Positions 32,895-41,812 of a stretch of DNA of 64,000 bases are shown here, piece after piece. Position 1 is the first letter of the stretch. The number at the start of each line of letters is the position of its first letter. Source of the stretch: Stappia sp. BW2 (lineage in GTDB: Bacteria > Pseudomonadota > Alphaproteobacteria > Rhizobiales > Stappiaceae); contig NZ_VIRG01000070.1 of assembly GCF_008107695.1 (NCBI RefSeq), positions 248,001-312,000 of the forward strand, written 5' to 3'. The translations under genes were made by a program, and so were the position numbers. Under the pieces are notes generated by a model. The model ran no database searches, had not been told where the DNA came from, and saw only the letters and a list, made by a program, of their open reading frames with translations.

Positions 32895-33017
32895 GTCATC
32901 CCGGCCAAGCGAAGCGCGAGCCGGGATCGGGGAGATAAAGGTTCCTTTTTAGGTGCCCATTTCGCCGACCCTCGGCTCCCCGATCCCGGATCTTCGCTGC
33001 GCTGCGTCCGGGATGAC
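32895..33017. repeat. Long imperfect inverted repeat (palindromic intergenic element)
   Basis: Arms 32895-32934 and 32976-33017 are imperfect reverse complements of about 40 bp. Both begin and end with GTCATCCCGG / CCGGGATGAC and carry CCGGGATCGGGGAG / CTCCCCGATCCCGG at the inner side. The form is that of intergenic palindromic elements spread in many alphaproteobacterial genomes. Confidence 0.75.
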
Positions 33018-33096
33018 CAAAGGAGGGATGAGCAATGGCGGGATGGCCGAAGGCGGGATGACCATTGGTGGGGAGGCGAATGGAGTGACGGACAAC
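33007..33096. repeat. Degenerate 15-bp tandem repeat, six units
   Basis: Six 15-bp units from 33007, consensus near GGCGGGATGACCAAT. The first unit coincides with the outer end of the palindromic element. Read in one frame the units encode GGMxx pentapeptides (GGMSN, GGMAE, GGMTI), but no supported gene contains them. Confidence 0.65.
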
Positions 33097-33163
33097 CTGG
33101 GGAGAGGCGCAAAAAGAAACCGGCAGGTGGGACTGCCGGTTTCCATGCGGGTGGTGGGGGTGT

Positions 33164-34990
33164 TTAGCGCTCGGCGACGTCGGCGAGGCGCACGAGGGTC
33201 AGGAATTCTGAGCGGTAGCCGAAGGGGTCCGCGCCCTTGTTTTCACTGGCGAGCTTTTCAATCGCCTTGAAATCCCAGTCTTGCAGGTAATCGGTGCCCT
33301 TCAGCATTTGCCCGAAGGCGGCGACCGAGGCGGCAAAGAGGGTTTCCGACATCGGTATGCCGCTCGTGTCTTCCATGACCGGTGTCTGGATCAACGTGCC
33401 TTCCTTGTCGCCAGGTTGCTTGTAGCGAAGCTTCACGAAGGCGAGTTCACCCGAGTAGGACGCCTGAACGGGTTCGATCTTCTCCTCGGGGCCGTAGCGC
33501 AGGTCCGAGAACTTTTCTGCCGGTGACCCGACAGGGGTGATTTCGTAAAGGGCCGTGACGTTGTGGCCCGCGCCGATATCGCCCGCATCGACCTTGTCGT
33601 TCTTGAAGTCCTCGGTTTTGAGGGTCCGGGTTTCGTAGCCGATCAGACGATATTCCGCGACGGTTTCCGGGTTGAACTCGACCTGGATCTTGACGTCCTG
33701 GGCGATCATCGAAATGGAGCTGACGACCTGATCCACCAGCACCTTGCGGGCTTCAGACAGCGTGTCGATGTAGGCGGCAACGCCCTGGCCGTTCTGTGCA
33801 AGGGTCTGCATCAGCTCATCATTGTAGTTGCCGCGGCCGAAGCCGAGCACGGAGAGTGCCGTCCCGTTTTCCCGTTGTTCGGCGACATAGCGTTTCAGGC
33901 TGTCCGGGTCGGACAGACCAACGTTGAAATCGCCGTCGGTGGCCAGGATGATCCTGGTCTGCTCGCCGTCGCCGGTCATGGTTTCGGCCAGCGCGTAGGC
34001 GCCCTTCAGGCCTTCGTGGCCTGCCGTGGATCCACCGGAGGTCAGCGCGTTGATCTTTTCCAGGATCCGGGTTTTGTCGGCGACCTTGGTTGGCTCCAGA
34101 AGCACGCCGGAACTGCCCGCATAGGTGACGATCGCGACTTCGTCCTCGTCGCGCAGTGATGACAGCAGCAGGCGGAAGGATTGCTGCAACAGCGGCAGTT
34201 TGTTGGCGTCGGCCATGGATCCGGAGGTGTCGATCAGGAACACCAGGTTTTGCGGAGGAAGGTCATCGAGCGGGACCTTGTAGCCCTGAATGCCGACCTG
34301 CATCAGCTTGGTGTGTTCGTTCCACGGGGTATCGACCACGGAAACATTGGTGGAGAAGGGATGGCCGCCCTTTTCGGGCACGGGGTAATTGTAATCGAAG
34401 TAATTGACCATCTCCTCCACGCGCACCGCATCCGGGGTCGGCAACCGGCCGCGGGACAGCGTGCTGCGGACATAGGAATAGGAAGCGGTATCGACATCGA
34501 CGGAGAAGGTCGACACCGGGTCCGCACTCGTGCGTTTCAGGGGATTGGCCTCGGCGGAGGCAAAGCGTTCCCTGTCTTCAAGTCGGACGGAAGGCATTGC
34601 CGGTGGTTCCAACTGAATACCGCTGTTCAGAACAGCTCCACCAGCGCCAGAGGAAAATGTCATCAGTCCGCCACCGGCTCCATTCGAACGACTTCTTTGT
34701 TTTTGAAGCAACGCCGGGGCTGGAGCAGGCTGAGGAGTTGCAACCGGACGCGCAACTTCGGCGACGACAGTGTGGGCCTCTTCCTGTTTTGGGAGCTCGG
34801 TTGCTGCAACCGACGTATCACCGTCGGGATTGCCGGTGTTGGTCATTCTGCCGGCTGCTTCTGTCGTGTTTGTGAGTTTCTTTCCGAGATCCTGCCAATC
34901 GATGGTTTGCGAGGCGATGCCGGCAATGGCGATGGTCATCAGGGATGCGGAGCTGATCAGCACGGTTTTGGGCATGTGTTTGCCAAACAT
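33164..34990 (-). CDS. von Willebrand factor A-domain protein (YfbK-like)
   Basis: Exported VWA-domain protein (608 aa). ATG 34990 is preferred over 35008 because AAAGGA lies eight bases upstream of it. An N-terminal hydrophobic segment (TVLISSASLMTIAIAGIA) is followed by a low-complexity linker. Then comes the VWA N-terminal extension (RVEEMVNYFDYNYPVPEKGG) and the VWA domain at about 240-420, with the MIDAS motif in LVFLIDTSGSMADANKLPLL. A C-terminal DUF3520-like region ends with DWDFKAIEKLA and LTLVRLADVAE. Such proteins bind metal and protein ligands, but their role is not established. Confidence 0.88.
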   Translation of the reverse strand: MFGKHMPKTVLISSASLMTIAIAGIASQTIDWQDLGKKLTNTTEAAGRMTNTGNPDGDTSVAATELPKQEEAHTVVAEVARPVATPQPAPAPALLQKQRSRSNGAGGGLMTFSSGAGGAVLNSGIQLEPPAMPSVRLEDRERFASAEANPLKRTSADPVSTFSVDVDTASYSYVRSTLSRGRLPTPDAVRVEEMVNYFDYNYPVPEKGGHPFSTNVSVVDTPWNEHTKLMQVGIQGYKVPLDDLPPQNLVFLIDTSGSMADANKLPLLQQSFRLLLSSLRDEDEVAIVTYAGSSGVLLEPTKVADKTRILEKINALTSGGSTAGHEGLKGAYALAETMTGDGEQTRIILATDGDFNVGLSDPDSLKRYVAEQRENGTALSVLGFGRGNYNDELMQTLAQNGQGVAAYIDTLSEARKVLVDQVVSSISMIAQDVKIQVEFNPETVAEYRLIGYETRTLKTEDFKNDKVDAGDIGAGHNVTALYEITPVGSPAEKFSDLRYGPEEKIEPVQASYSGELAFVKLRYKQPGDKEGTLIQTPVMEDTSGIPMSETLFAASVAAFGQMLKGTDYLQDWDFKAIEKLASENKGADPFGYRSEFLTLVRLADVAER

Positions 34991-35109
34991 GAGACAAATC
35001 CTTTTCATCGCCCGGAAACGGTGTGTCCGGGCGTCAGAGGGGAGGCTGGTGGTGGGGGGCAGGCAAGAGCTGCGCCTGAGCGGCGCAGCCCGTTGGTCAT
35101 CTGCAGGTA

Positions 35110-35520
35110 TTAGCGGAAGACGATGCGGTAGCTTTTGCCCTTGCGGCAGACCGATGTGCTTGAGTCCGCGTACCAGGTCTTGAGCAGGTTCCAGCGGCCG
35201 TTGGACTTCAGCTTGCGGAACTGGACCCGGACAAAGGTGCTGGCGTTGTTCACGCCTTCCAGGTTGCGGGTCACACTATAGGTGCCGCCGTTGGCAATGA
35301 CCCGGTTGGCGATGTTTTCCGAGCGCCAGCGATTGGAGCCGAGGTCACGGTAATCGAGATCGTAAAGCTGGATTGGCTGGCCGGTGTTGTTCTTCACCGT
35401 GATGTTGACCTTCTTGCAGATGTCGAACAAGGCGGCGGCCGGAGTGACAGCTCCGAGGGAGGCAACGCCTGCGATGGCAAGGACGGATGCGGCGGCAGCG
35501 GTTTTGGCAAGGGCTTTCAT
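35110..35520 (-). CDS. Small exported hypothetical protein
   Basis: A 136-aa exported protein with a signal peptide (AAAASVLAIAGVASLGAVTP, then AAA). The mature part of about 105 residues is beta-rich and basic, with Cys residues at either end (FDICKKVNITVKN; STSVCRKGKSY) that could form a disulfide. The pattern is that of a small immunoglobulin-like or lectin-like fold, though I recognise no family. It lies upstream of the VWA gene on the same strand, 119 bp away, with its own TTGAATTGACC region upstream. Confidence 0.65.
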   Translation of the reverse strand: MKALAKTAAAASVLAIAGVASLGAVTPAAALFDICKKVNITVKNNTGQPIQLYDLDYRDLGSNRWRSENIANRVIANGGTYSVTRNLEGVNNASTFVRVQFRKLKSNGRWNLLKTWYADSSTSVCRKGKSYRIVFR

Positions 35521-35740
35521 TGGTCAATTCCTTTCTCTTGAATGATCTCCTGTCGGAGGGGGTATCGATCTTTCGATGAGAGAAAGGTGCCAGAGCGGGC
35601 GGGCTGTCAGTATGGGGTCGATACCCCAATCGCACTTCGCAGGTTTTGGCCTTGAGGAGGCGCGATCACCGAACCTGAGGTCTATTGCGATGCTGAGGGC
35701 ACCCTGGCGGGAGCCGTGGTTCAGCCTGCCAAGTAAATAG

Positions 35741-35773
35741 CCCCGCCCGCAGTCCAGGTGACCGCGGGCGGGG
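35741..35773 (-). terminator. Terminator-like hairpin after the carnitine operon
   Basis: Perfect 10-bp stem CCCCGCCCGC / GCGGGCGGGG with a 13-nt loop, a few bases after the stop of the carnitine dehydrogenase fusion. The following sequence is only weakly T-rich. Confidence 0.55.
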
Positions 35774-35779
35774 GACTTG

Positions 35780-37207
35780 TCAGGTGGCCTTCTGACCGAC
35801 GAAACGGCCAGCGCCTTCCGGACAGGGCAGAGCCTTGTGGGCGTCTGCAAAGGCCTTGAGCTTTTCGGCGACGTCTTCATCCGGCAGGGAGCTGGCGCGG
35901 GTGTTGAGATCGACATGGAGCAGCAGCGTTTCCATGGTCGCGGCAAGCTTGCCGTCGGCATTCTTCAGGAAGTGAAACAGCTGCATTTTCTTCCCTTCCC
36001 CCTGAAGCACGTGGGTCGTGACGATCAGGCGTTCACCTGCAAGGAGTTCGTCCAGATAACGCAGATGGTTTTCAACGGTAAAGTAGCTCTTGCCGGAAGC
36101 GATATAATCGGCATCCGCACCGATCAGTTCCATGAAGCGGTCGGTTGCCGCCGCGCCTGCTTCCAAGTAGTGGGCCTCGTTCATATGACCGTTGTAGTCG
36201 GTCCAGCTTTGCGGGATCTGGCGATCTCCCGTGATCGGCAGGTCGGCTTCCGCCGGGGCCGCCAGGGCCCTTTCGTGGGTGTTGAGAACACCGCCCGCAC
36301 CGCTGCCGCTTTTCTTGAGGGCCCGCATCATGCCGACAAGATTGTCGTCGCGCAGGCGCTCCAGTTCACGAATGGAGCGGTGGCCGGATTGGGCATCGGA
36401 CTGACCGGCGATCAGGTCGACGAGCTCATCGGTGAATTCCGGCACGTCCATCAGTTTGGTCCAGGGCCAGGAAAGGCACGGGCCGAACTGCGCCATGAAG
36501 TGCTTCATACCCGCTTCACCACCGGCGATGCGATAGGTTTCGAAAAGGCCCATCTGCGCCCAGCGCAGACCGAAGCCCATGCGGATGGCCTCGTCGATTT
36601 CTTCCGTTGTGGCGATGCCGTCCTTCACGAGCCAGAGCGCCTCGCGCCAGACTGCTTCCAGAAAGCGGTCGGCGATATGGGCGTCGATCTCCTTGCGCAC
36701 CGTCAGCGGGAACATGCCGATCTCGCGCAGGATGTCAGCAGCGCGTGCGGTCTGGTCTGGGGCGCCGACGAGTTCGACCAGCGGCAACAGATAGACGGGG
36801 TTGAACGGGTGGGCGACGACGGCCCGTGCACCTTCGCTGGTCAGTTCGGAGGGTTTGAAGCCGGATGTGGACGATCCGATGACTGCCGTTTCCGGGGCAA
36901 GCTCCGTCAGGCTGCCGAGGATCTTGTGTTTGAGGTCCAGACGCTCCGGCACGCTTTCCTGTATCCAGTCGGCGCCGGAGACCGCTTCAGCAAGATCGGA
37001 TGTGAAGGTGAGCGTGCCTTCGTCCGGCAGCCGCTTGTCGTAAAGAGCAGGCAGGCTGCGCCGTGCGTTGTCGATGACTTCGCCGATCTTGCGTTCGGCT
37101 TCCGGGTCGGTGTCGAAGATGGCAACGTCCCAGCCGTTTAACAGGAACCGGGCGGCCCAGCCGCCACCGATCACGCCGCCGCCGACGATGGATGCTTTTC
37201 TGGTCAT
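35780..37207 (-). CDS. lcdH: L-carnitine dehydrogenase fused to betainyl-CoA thioesterase
   Basis: Bifunctional carnitine-degradation enzyme (475 aa). Residues about 1-315 are a 3-hydroxyacyl-CoA-dehydrogenase-type NAD enzyme (GGGVIGGGWAARFL Rossmann motif, GSSTSGFKPSEL, AHPFNPVYLLPLVE) that oxidises L-carnitine to 3-dehydrocarnitine. Residues about 330-475 form a hot-dog thioesterase (WTDYNGHMNEAHYLEAG). This releases glycine betaine from betainyl-CoA. The same fusion is known in rhizobia, while pseudomonads have two genes. It overlaps the SDR gene by 4 bp and ends a six-gene operon controlled by a divergent CdhR-type regulator. Confidence 0.88.
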   Translation of the reverse strand: MTRKASIVGGGVIGGGWAARFLLNGWDVAIFDTDPEAERKIGEVIDNARRSLPALYDKRLPDEGTLTFTSDLAEAVSGADWIQESVPERLDLKHKILGSLTELAPETAVIGSSTSGFKPSELTSEGARAVVAHPFNPVYLLPLVELVGAPDQTARAADILREIGMFPLTVRKEIDAHIADRFLEAVWREALWLVKDGIATTEEIDEAIRMGFGLRWAQMGLFETYRIAGGEAGMKHFMAQFGPCLSWPWTKLMDVPEFTDELVDLIAGQSDAQSGHRSIRELERLRDDNLVGMMRALKKSGSGAGGVLNTHERALAAPAEADLPITGDRQIPQSWTDYNGHMNEAHYLEAGAAATDRFMELIGADADYIASGKSYFTVENHLRYLDELLAGERLIVTTHVLQGEGKKMQLFHFLKNADGKLAATMETLLLHVDLNTRASSLPDEDVAEKLKAFADAHKALPCPEGAGRFVGQKAT

Positions 37208-37968
37208 GGTGCTAGGGTCTCCGTGTGGCCGTCGATGGCCAGGATCTGTCCTGAAATGCGAGCGCCTGCTTCAGACGCCAGAAAGTGGATGGAGTTTGCG
37301 ACATCCTGCGCGGTGACCCAGGTCTTCAGCGAAACGCCCTTCACGTAGCTTTGGCGAATGGCCTCTTCGCTCTCGCCACGCGCCTTGGCTTCCATCGCAA
37401 CGACCCGGTCCATTCGCTCTCCTTCCACCGCGCCGGGACAGACCGCGTTGACGCGGATGCCGTGTGGCCCGAGTTCCATGGCGAGTGTCTTGGTGAGGCC
37501 GACAATCGCCCATTTGGCCGAAGCGTAGGGCGAGCGGTATGGATAGCCGTAAAGACCGGCCGTCGAGGAGGTGAGGGCGATCAGACCGTGCCCCTGCGCC
37601 TTCATCACTCTGGCCGCCCAGCGGCAGGTGAGAAAGGCCCCGTGGAGGTTGGTGGCGACGCAGAGCTGCCATTCTTCATAATCCAGCGTCTCGATTGCCC
37701 CGGCAGGGCCACCGGTGCCGGCATTGGCACAGACCACGTCGACACCGTTCCAGCGCTCTTCCAGGTCACTCAGGAACGCGGTCATTTCCGCTTCAGACGT
37801 TACATCGGCAACAACAGCGATTGCGTTGCTGTTCGCTTTCGAGAATGCGGAAACGGCTGCAGCGTCCGCATCGCAGATCGCGACGGTGTCACCTTCTGCC
37901 AGGAACCGTTCCGCAATGGCGCGGCCGATGCCCGAAGCACCGGCTGTAACAACTACTCTGCGGCTCAT
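37204..37968 (-). CDS. Short-chain dehydrogenase/reductase
   Basis: Classical SDR (254 aa). The cofactor loop is TAGASGIGRAIAERF, N-A-G is in CANAGTGGP, and the catalytic Ser-Tyr-Lys is in ALTSSTAGLYGYPYRSPYASAKWA. A C-terminal GARISGQILAIDGH is typical. It sits between BKACE and the LcdH fusion, overlapping the latter's start by 4 bp, so it belongs to the carnitine operon. A D-carnitine dehydrogenase or 3-hydroxybutyrate dehydrogenase (for the acetoacetate produced) are both reasonable; sequence alone does not decide. Confidence 0.85.
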   Translation of the reverse strand: MSRRVVVTAGASGIGRAIAERFLAEGDTVAICDADAAAVSAFSKANSNAIAVVADVTSEAEMTAFLSDLEERWNGVDVVCANAGTGGPAGAIETLDYEEWQLCVATNLHGAFLTCRWAARVMKAQGHGLIALTSSTAGLYGYPYRSPYASAKWAIVGLTKTLAMELGPHGIRVNAVCPGAVEGERMDRVVAMEAKARGESEEAIRQSYVKGVSLKTWVTAQDVANSIHFLASEAGARISGQILAIDGHTETLAP

Positions 37969-37969
37969 G

Positions 37970-38887
37970 TCAGGCCCCCACCGGCGCGCGCTTGGTCAGG
38001 CCCAGCTTTTCGCGCACCGCTTGCGGGCCAATGATGTTGGCACCCATGCCCTGGATGACCCCGACCGCTTTTTCAACCAGTTGGGCATTGGTGGCGAGTA
38101 CGCCTTTTTCCAGGAAGATATTGTCTTCCAGGCCAACGCGGACATTGCCACCGGCCAGAACGGAGGCCGCGACATAGGGCATCTGGTCCCGACCGAGGCT
38201 GAAGGCCGACCACGACCAGTCGTCCGGAATGGCGTTGACCATGGCCAGGAAGGTGTTGAGATCGTTCGGCGCGCCCCAGGGCACGCCCATGCAAAGCTGG
38301 ACAAGGGCGGGGGAGGCGAGCGTGCCTTCCTGGACAAGCTGCTTGGCGAACCAGAGGTGACCGGTGTCGAAAGCTTCGATTTCCGGCTTCACGCCGAGTT
38401 CGGTCATCATGGCGCCCATGGCGCGCAACATGCCCGGGGTGTTGGTCATGACGTAATCGGCTTCGGCGAAGTTCATGGTGCCGCAGTCGAGCGTGCAGAT
38501 TTCAGGAAGGCACTCGCGGATATGCGCCATGCGCTCGGTTGCGCCGACCATGTCGGTGCCTTTTTCGACCAGCGGCAGGGGGCTTTCGGTGGAGCCGAAC
38601 ACAATATCTCCGCCCATGCCTGCGGTGAGGTTCAGAACCACATCCACATCGGCCGCACGGATGAGATCCGTGACTTCCCGGTAAAGCTCCAACCGGCGGG
38701 ATGGTGCTCCCGTCTCCGGGTCGCGCACATGACAGTGGACGACAGCCGCGCCGGCTTTGGCTGCATCGATGGCGCTGTCGGCGATCTGCTTGGGGCTGCG
38801 GGGAACGTGCGGAGACTTGTCCTGCGTCCCGCCGGAGCCTGTCACGGCGCAGGTGATGAAAACGTCGCGGTTCATGGTCAAGGGCAT
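37970..38887 (-). CDS. BKACE-family dehydrocarnitine cleavage enzyme
   Basis: Beta-keto acid cleavage enzyme (305 aa from ATG 38887, preceded by AGGAGA). It has the zinc-binding H-x-H in AAVVHCHVRDPETG and the family's opening VFITCAVTGSG. BKACE enzymes condense a beta-keto acid with acetyl-CoA and split it. Here the substrate is expected to be 3-dehydrocarnitine, giving betainyl-CoA and acetoacetate, because the gene lies between a carnitine dehydrogenase/thioesterase and a CoA-pathway set. A longer in-frame start (38938) lacks a ribosome-binding site. Confidence 0.85.
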   Translation of the reverse strand: MPLTMNRDVFITCAVTGSGGTQDKSPHVPRSPKQIADSAIDAAKAGAAVVHCHVRDPETGAPSRRLELYREVTDLIRAADVDVVLNLTAGMGGDIVFGSTESPLPLVEKGTDMVGATERMAHIRECLPEICTLDCGTMNFAEADYVMTNTPGMLRAMGAMMTELGVKPEIEAFDTGHLWFAKQLVQEGTLASPALVQLCMGVPWGAPNDLNTFLAMVNAIPDDWSWSAFSLGRDQMPYVAASVLAGGNVRVGLEDNIFLEKGVLATNAQLVEKAVGVIQGMGANIIGPQAVREKLGLTKRAPVGA

Positions 38888-38999
38888 TTGGTTCTCCTGT
38901 GTCGGTGGCAGATCAACCGGTGCCGGGCGAACTGCCAAAAGCTGATTGTTGTGAAAGTGTCAGGTTGTCTTGTCTGTGGGTGGTCGAACGCGGGATGAT

Positions 39000-39782
39000 C
39001 TAGCGGCCCTTCCAGACCGGATCCCGTTTTTCGGCAAAGGCGCGGGCGCCTTCCTTCTGGTCTTCCGAACGATAGAGCGTTTCCACCGTCTGAAACTGGC
39101 TTCGGGTGATGCGGTTGAGCGCGTCCTGGAACTTCATGTCTTCCGCTTCACGCACGATTTCCTTGATCGCGGCATAAACGAGCGGGGGACCGGAGGCGAG
39201 CAGCTCGGCCAGTTTCCAAGCTTCTGCCATCAAGTCCTGTCCGGGGTAAATGTGGTTGATGAGGCCCCACCGGCCGGCTTCGTCGGCTTCGATCCAGCGG
39301 CCGGTGAACAGCATTTCCATTGCGATGTGATGGGGAATGCGCTTGGGAAGTTTGATGCTGGCAGCGTCTGCCACTGTTCCCGAGCGTATTTCCGGCAGGG
39401 CGAAGGTGGCATGATCTGCCGCCAGGATGATGTCGGCGGAGAGCGCAAGCTCCAGCCCGCCGCCGCAGCAGATTCCGTTGACCGCGGCGATCACCGGCTT
39501 GTTGAGGCCGCGCAATTCCTGCAGTCCACCGAAACCGCCCTTGCCGTAGTCCCCGTCGACCGCATCGCCATCGGCGGCGGCCTTCAGGTCCCAGCCGGGG
39601 CAGAAGAACTTTTCGCCGGCGCCTGTCACGATGGCCACCCGCAGGTCCGGATCGTCGCGGAAGTCGGTGAAGACATCGCCCATGATCCGGCTGGTCATCA
39701 GGTCGATGGCATTGGCCTTTGGCCGGTCGAGCGTGACGGCCAGTATGTGGCCGCGTTTTTCGGTCTTGATGGGGCTTTCCAT
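39000..39782 (-). CDS. Enoyl-CoA hydratase, probable crotonobetainyl-CoA hydratase (CaiD-like)
   Basis: Crotonase-fold enzyme (260 aa from ATG 39782, which overlaps the stop of the CoA ligase gene). Typical regions are VTLDRPKANAIDLMTSRIMG, the oxyanion-hole segment AAVNGICCGGGLELALSADI, and LPEIRSGTVADAASIKLPKR. The length equals CaiD (about 261 aa). In this operon it would hydrate crotonobetainyl-CoA to L-carnitinyl-CoA. The sequence places it in the family, and the substrate assignment rests on the operon. Confidence 0.8.
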   Translation of the reverse strand: MESPIKTEKRGHILAVTLDRPKANAIDLMTSRIMGDVFTDFRDDPDLRVAIVTGAGEKFFCPGWDLKAAADGDAVDGDYGKGGFGGLQELRGLNKPVIAAVNGICCGGGLELALSADIILAADHATFALPEIRSGTVADAASIKLPKRIPHHIAMEMLFTGRWIEADEAGRWGLINHIYPGQDLMAEAWKLAELLASGPPLVYAAIKEIVREAEDMKFQDALNRITRSQFQTVETLYRSEDQKEGARAFAEKRDPVWKGR

Positions 39783-41809
39783 CAGTTTTCTCCCAGTCTC
39801 ACCAGCGCGTCGGCGGCAACGGCAAAGTTTGCACCGCACAGGAGCGGGTTGATTTCGACTTCCTCGACCGGCGCCGACAGAACGAAGGTCTGCACCGCCT
39901 GCACGGCGTCAATAATGCCTTCCAGATCACAAGGCGGCTTGCCGCGATATCCGGTCAGGACGCGGCCGATCTTCAGACTTTCAAGAGCGTTCCTGATCTC
40001 TTCACCACTCGCTGGGACGATCAGCGAGGTGCTGTCTTCCAGAAGCTCGGTCAGGATGCCGCCGGCGGCGATGGTCAGGACATACCCGTGCGCGGGATCC
40101 CGGACGATGCCGACAAGCAGTTCGGCAAGGCTGCCGGTGATCATCTCCTCCACAAGAAACGATGAGGCTGGCATGCTGCTGGCGGCGGAGTGGACCTCGC
40201 AGGCTGATTGCAGATCAAGGGCAACAGCTCCGGCTTCGGTCTTGTGGGCGATGCCGGTGCCTTTCAGGGCCACGGGAAATCCGATCTCCTTGGCCGCATG
40301 GGCGGCGGCTTCCGGGCTGTCGGCAATGGCGCTTGCCGGGGCCTTGAGGCCGTACTGTTGCAACAGGGCTTTTGCCTCCTGCTCCGACAGGAGACGGGGA
40401 TCGGCGACAGGCTGGGGTATCCGGATCGGTTCCGCTGGCAAGGGGCGTGCCAGAAAGGCGGCTGCCTCAATAGCCGTCAGGGCATCGTCCAGCCCACAGA
40501 GAGGCGTGAGGCCGCGTTTCATGAGATCGGTGGCGAGGGCTTCCGGCATGGTTTCCGGCAGGGAGCTCAGGATCGCCATGGGCTTGCCGGAGGCTTTCAT
40601 CGCCGCTTCTACCGGCTCGATCACTTTCAGCCAGTCTTCCGCGTCACAGCGATCCGGTCTCGGAATGTCGAGAATGACGATACCCATGGCAACGTCCGCC
40701 TGCATCATGGCGGTGTAGCACCGGGTCATGGCGGCGCCGTCGCCCCAGATGTAGGTGTGATAGTCGAGCGGATTGGCCAGAGCGACCCTGGGGCCGAGGG
40801 CTTCCGACAGAGCTGCTTTCTGCTCGGGACCAAGAGGCGGGAAAGTGATCTGCCGGCCGACAGCGGTGTCTGCAATCAGGCTGGCTTCTCCGCCCGAGCA
40901 GGACATGGAAACGATGTTGGCGCTGGGCAAGGGGCCTGCGACGTGAACCAGTTTCAGGGTTTCCAGAAGTGCGGGCAGGCTGTCCACCCTGGCGATGCCG
41001 AGCCGCCTGAACAGAGCCTCTGAGCCAGCCGTGCTGCCAGCGAGAGCCGCCGTGTGCGAAACCGTTGCCGCTTGTGCCGCTTCAGAACGGCCGACCTTCA
41101 GGGCCACAACGGGTTTGCCAAGCGCATGCGCCTTGCGAGCAAAGGCCTCAAAGGCCGCAAGATCATCCAGCCCTTCTATGTGCAAACCGATGGCGGTGAC
41201 CCGATCATCGTCCAGAAGGGCGCTGCCGATGGCGGAGAGCCCCGTCTGAGCCTGGTTGCCGGCGGTCATGAGATAGGCGATTGGCAGACCGCGCGTCTGC
41301 ATGGTCAGGTTCAGTGCGATATTGGACGATTGCGCGATGATGGCAACACCGCGCTCCACCGGGATCAGCCCATGCTGATCCGGCCAGAGGGCCGCTCCGT
41401 CGAGTGCATTGAGAAAGCCATAGCAGTTGGGGCCGAGGATCGGCATGTCGCCAGCCGCCTCGATGAGCGCGGCCTGAAGCTCCGCGCCGTCGGCAAGCTC
41501 GCGGATTGCTTCACTGAAACCGGAGGCAAAGCAGATGGCGCCGCCTGCGCCAAGGCGTGCCAACGAGTCTACAATCTCGACGGTGACATGCCGGTTGACG
41601 CCGATAAAGACTGCGTCGGGAGAAGACGGTAGATCGTCGACAGAGGCGTAGGCCCGGCAGTCGTCGATCTCTTCCCGGCTGGGGTGGACCGGCCAAAGGT
41701 CCCCCGCAAAACCGGCCTTTCGACATTCCCGAAGCACGTTCCGGCACCAGGAGCCACCACCGATGACTGCCACTGTGTGCGGACGAAGCAGGCGTTCAAG
41801 CGAGCGCAT
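39782..41809 (-). CDS. NDP-forming acyl-CoA ligase
   Basis: Large acyl-CoA synthetase of the acetyl-CoA synthetase (ADP-forming)/Pat-like family (675 aa). The N-terminal CoA-binding Rossmann domain begins VAVIGGGSWCRNVLRECRKA. A succinyl-CoA ligase-like middle contains ILGPNCYGFLNA and the segment around the phospho-His region. A C-terminal ATP-grasp domain (about 470-675) ends with VEINPLLCGANFAVAADALV. It probably activates gamma-butyrobetaine, crotonobetaine or carnitine to the CoA ester for the hydratase and dehydrogenase encoded beside it, replacing the CaiC/CaiB route. Confidence 0.85.
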   Translation of the reverse strand: MRSLERLLRPHTVAVIGGGSWCRNVLRECRKAGFAGDLWPVHPSREEIDDCRAYASVDDLPSSPDAVFIGVNRHVTVEIVDSLARLGAGGAICFASGFSEAIRELADGAELQAALIEAAGDMPILGPNCYGFLNALDGAALWPDQHGLIPVERGVAIIAQSSNIALNLTMQTRGLPIAYLMTAGNQAQTGLSAIGSALLDDDRVTAIGLHIEGLDDLAAFEAFARKAHALGKPVVALKVGRSEAAQAATVSHTAALAGSTAGSEALFRRLGIARVDSLPALLETLKLVHVAGPLPSANIVSMSCSGGEASLIADTAVGRQITFPPLGPEQKAALSEALGPRVALANPLDYHTYIWGDGAAMTRCYTAMMQADVAMGIVILDIPRPDRCDAEDWLKVIEPVEAAMKASGKPMAILSSLPETMPEALATDLMKRGLTPLCGLDDALTAIEAAAFLARPLPAEPIRIPQPVADPRLLSEQEAKALLQQYGLKAPASAIADSPEAAAHAAKEIGFPVALKGTGIAHKTEAGAVALDLQSACEVHSAASSMPASSFLVEEMITGSLAELLVGIVRDPAHGYVLTIAAGGILTELLEDSTSLIVPASGEEIRNALESLKIGRVLTGYRGKPPCDLEGIIDAVQAVQTFVLSAPVEEVEINPLLCGANFAVAADALVRLGEN

Positions 41810-41812
41810 GGG

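Noticed and set aside
35777..37141. 454-codon plus-strand ORF opposite the carnitine dehydrogenase fusion
   Set aside because: Antisense shadow; the minus strand carries intact Rossmann and hot-dog motifs.
37715..38998. 427-codon plus-strand ORF opposite SDR and BKACE genes
   Set aside because: Shadow of two well-supported minus-strand enzymes.
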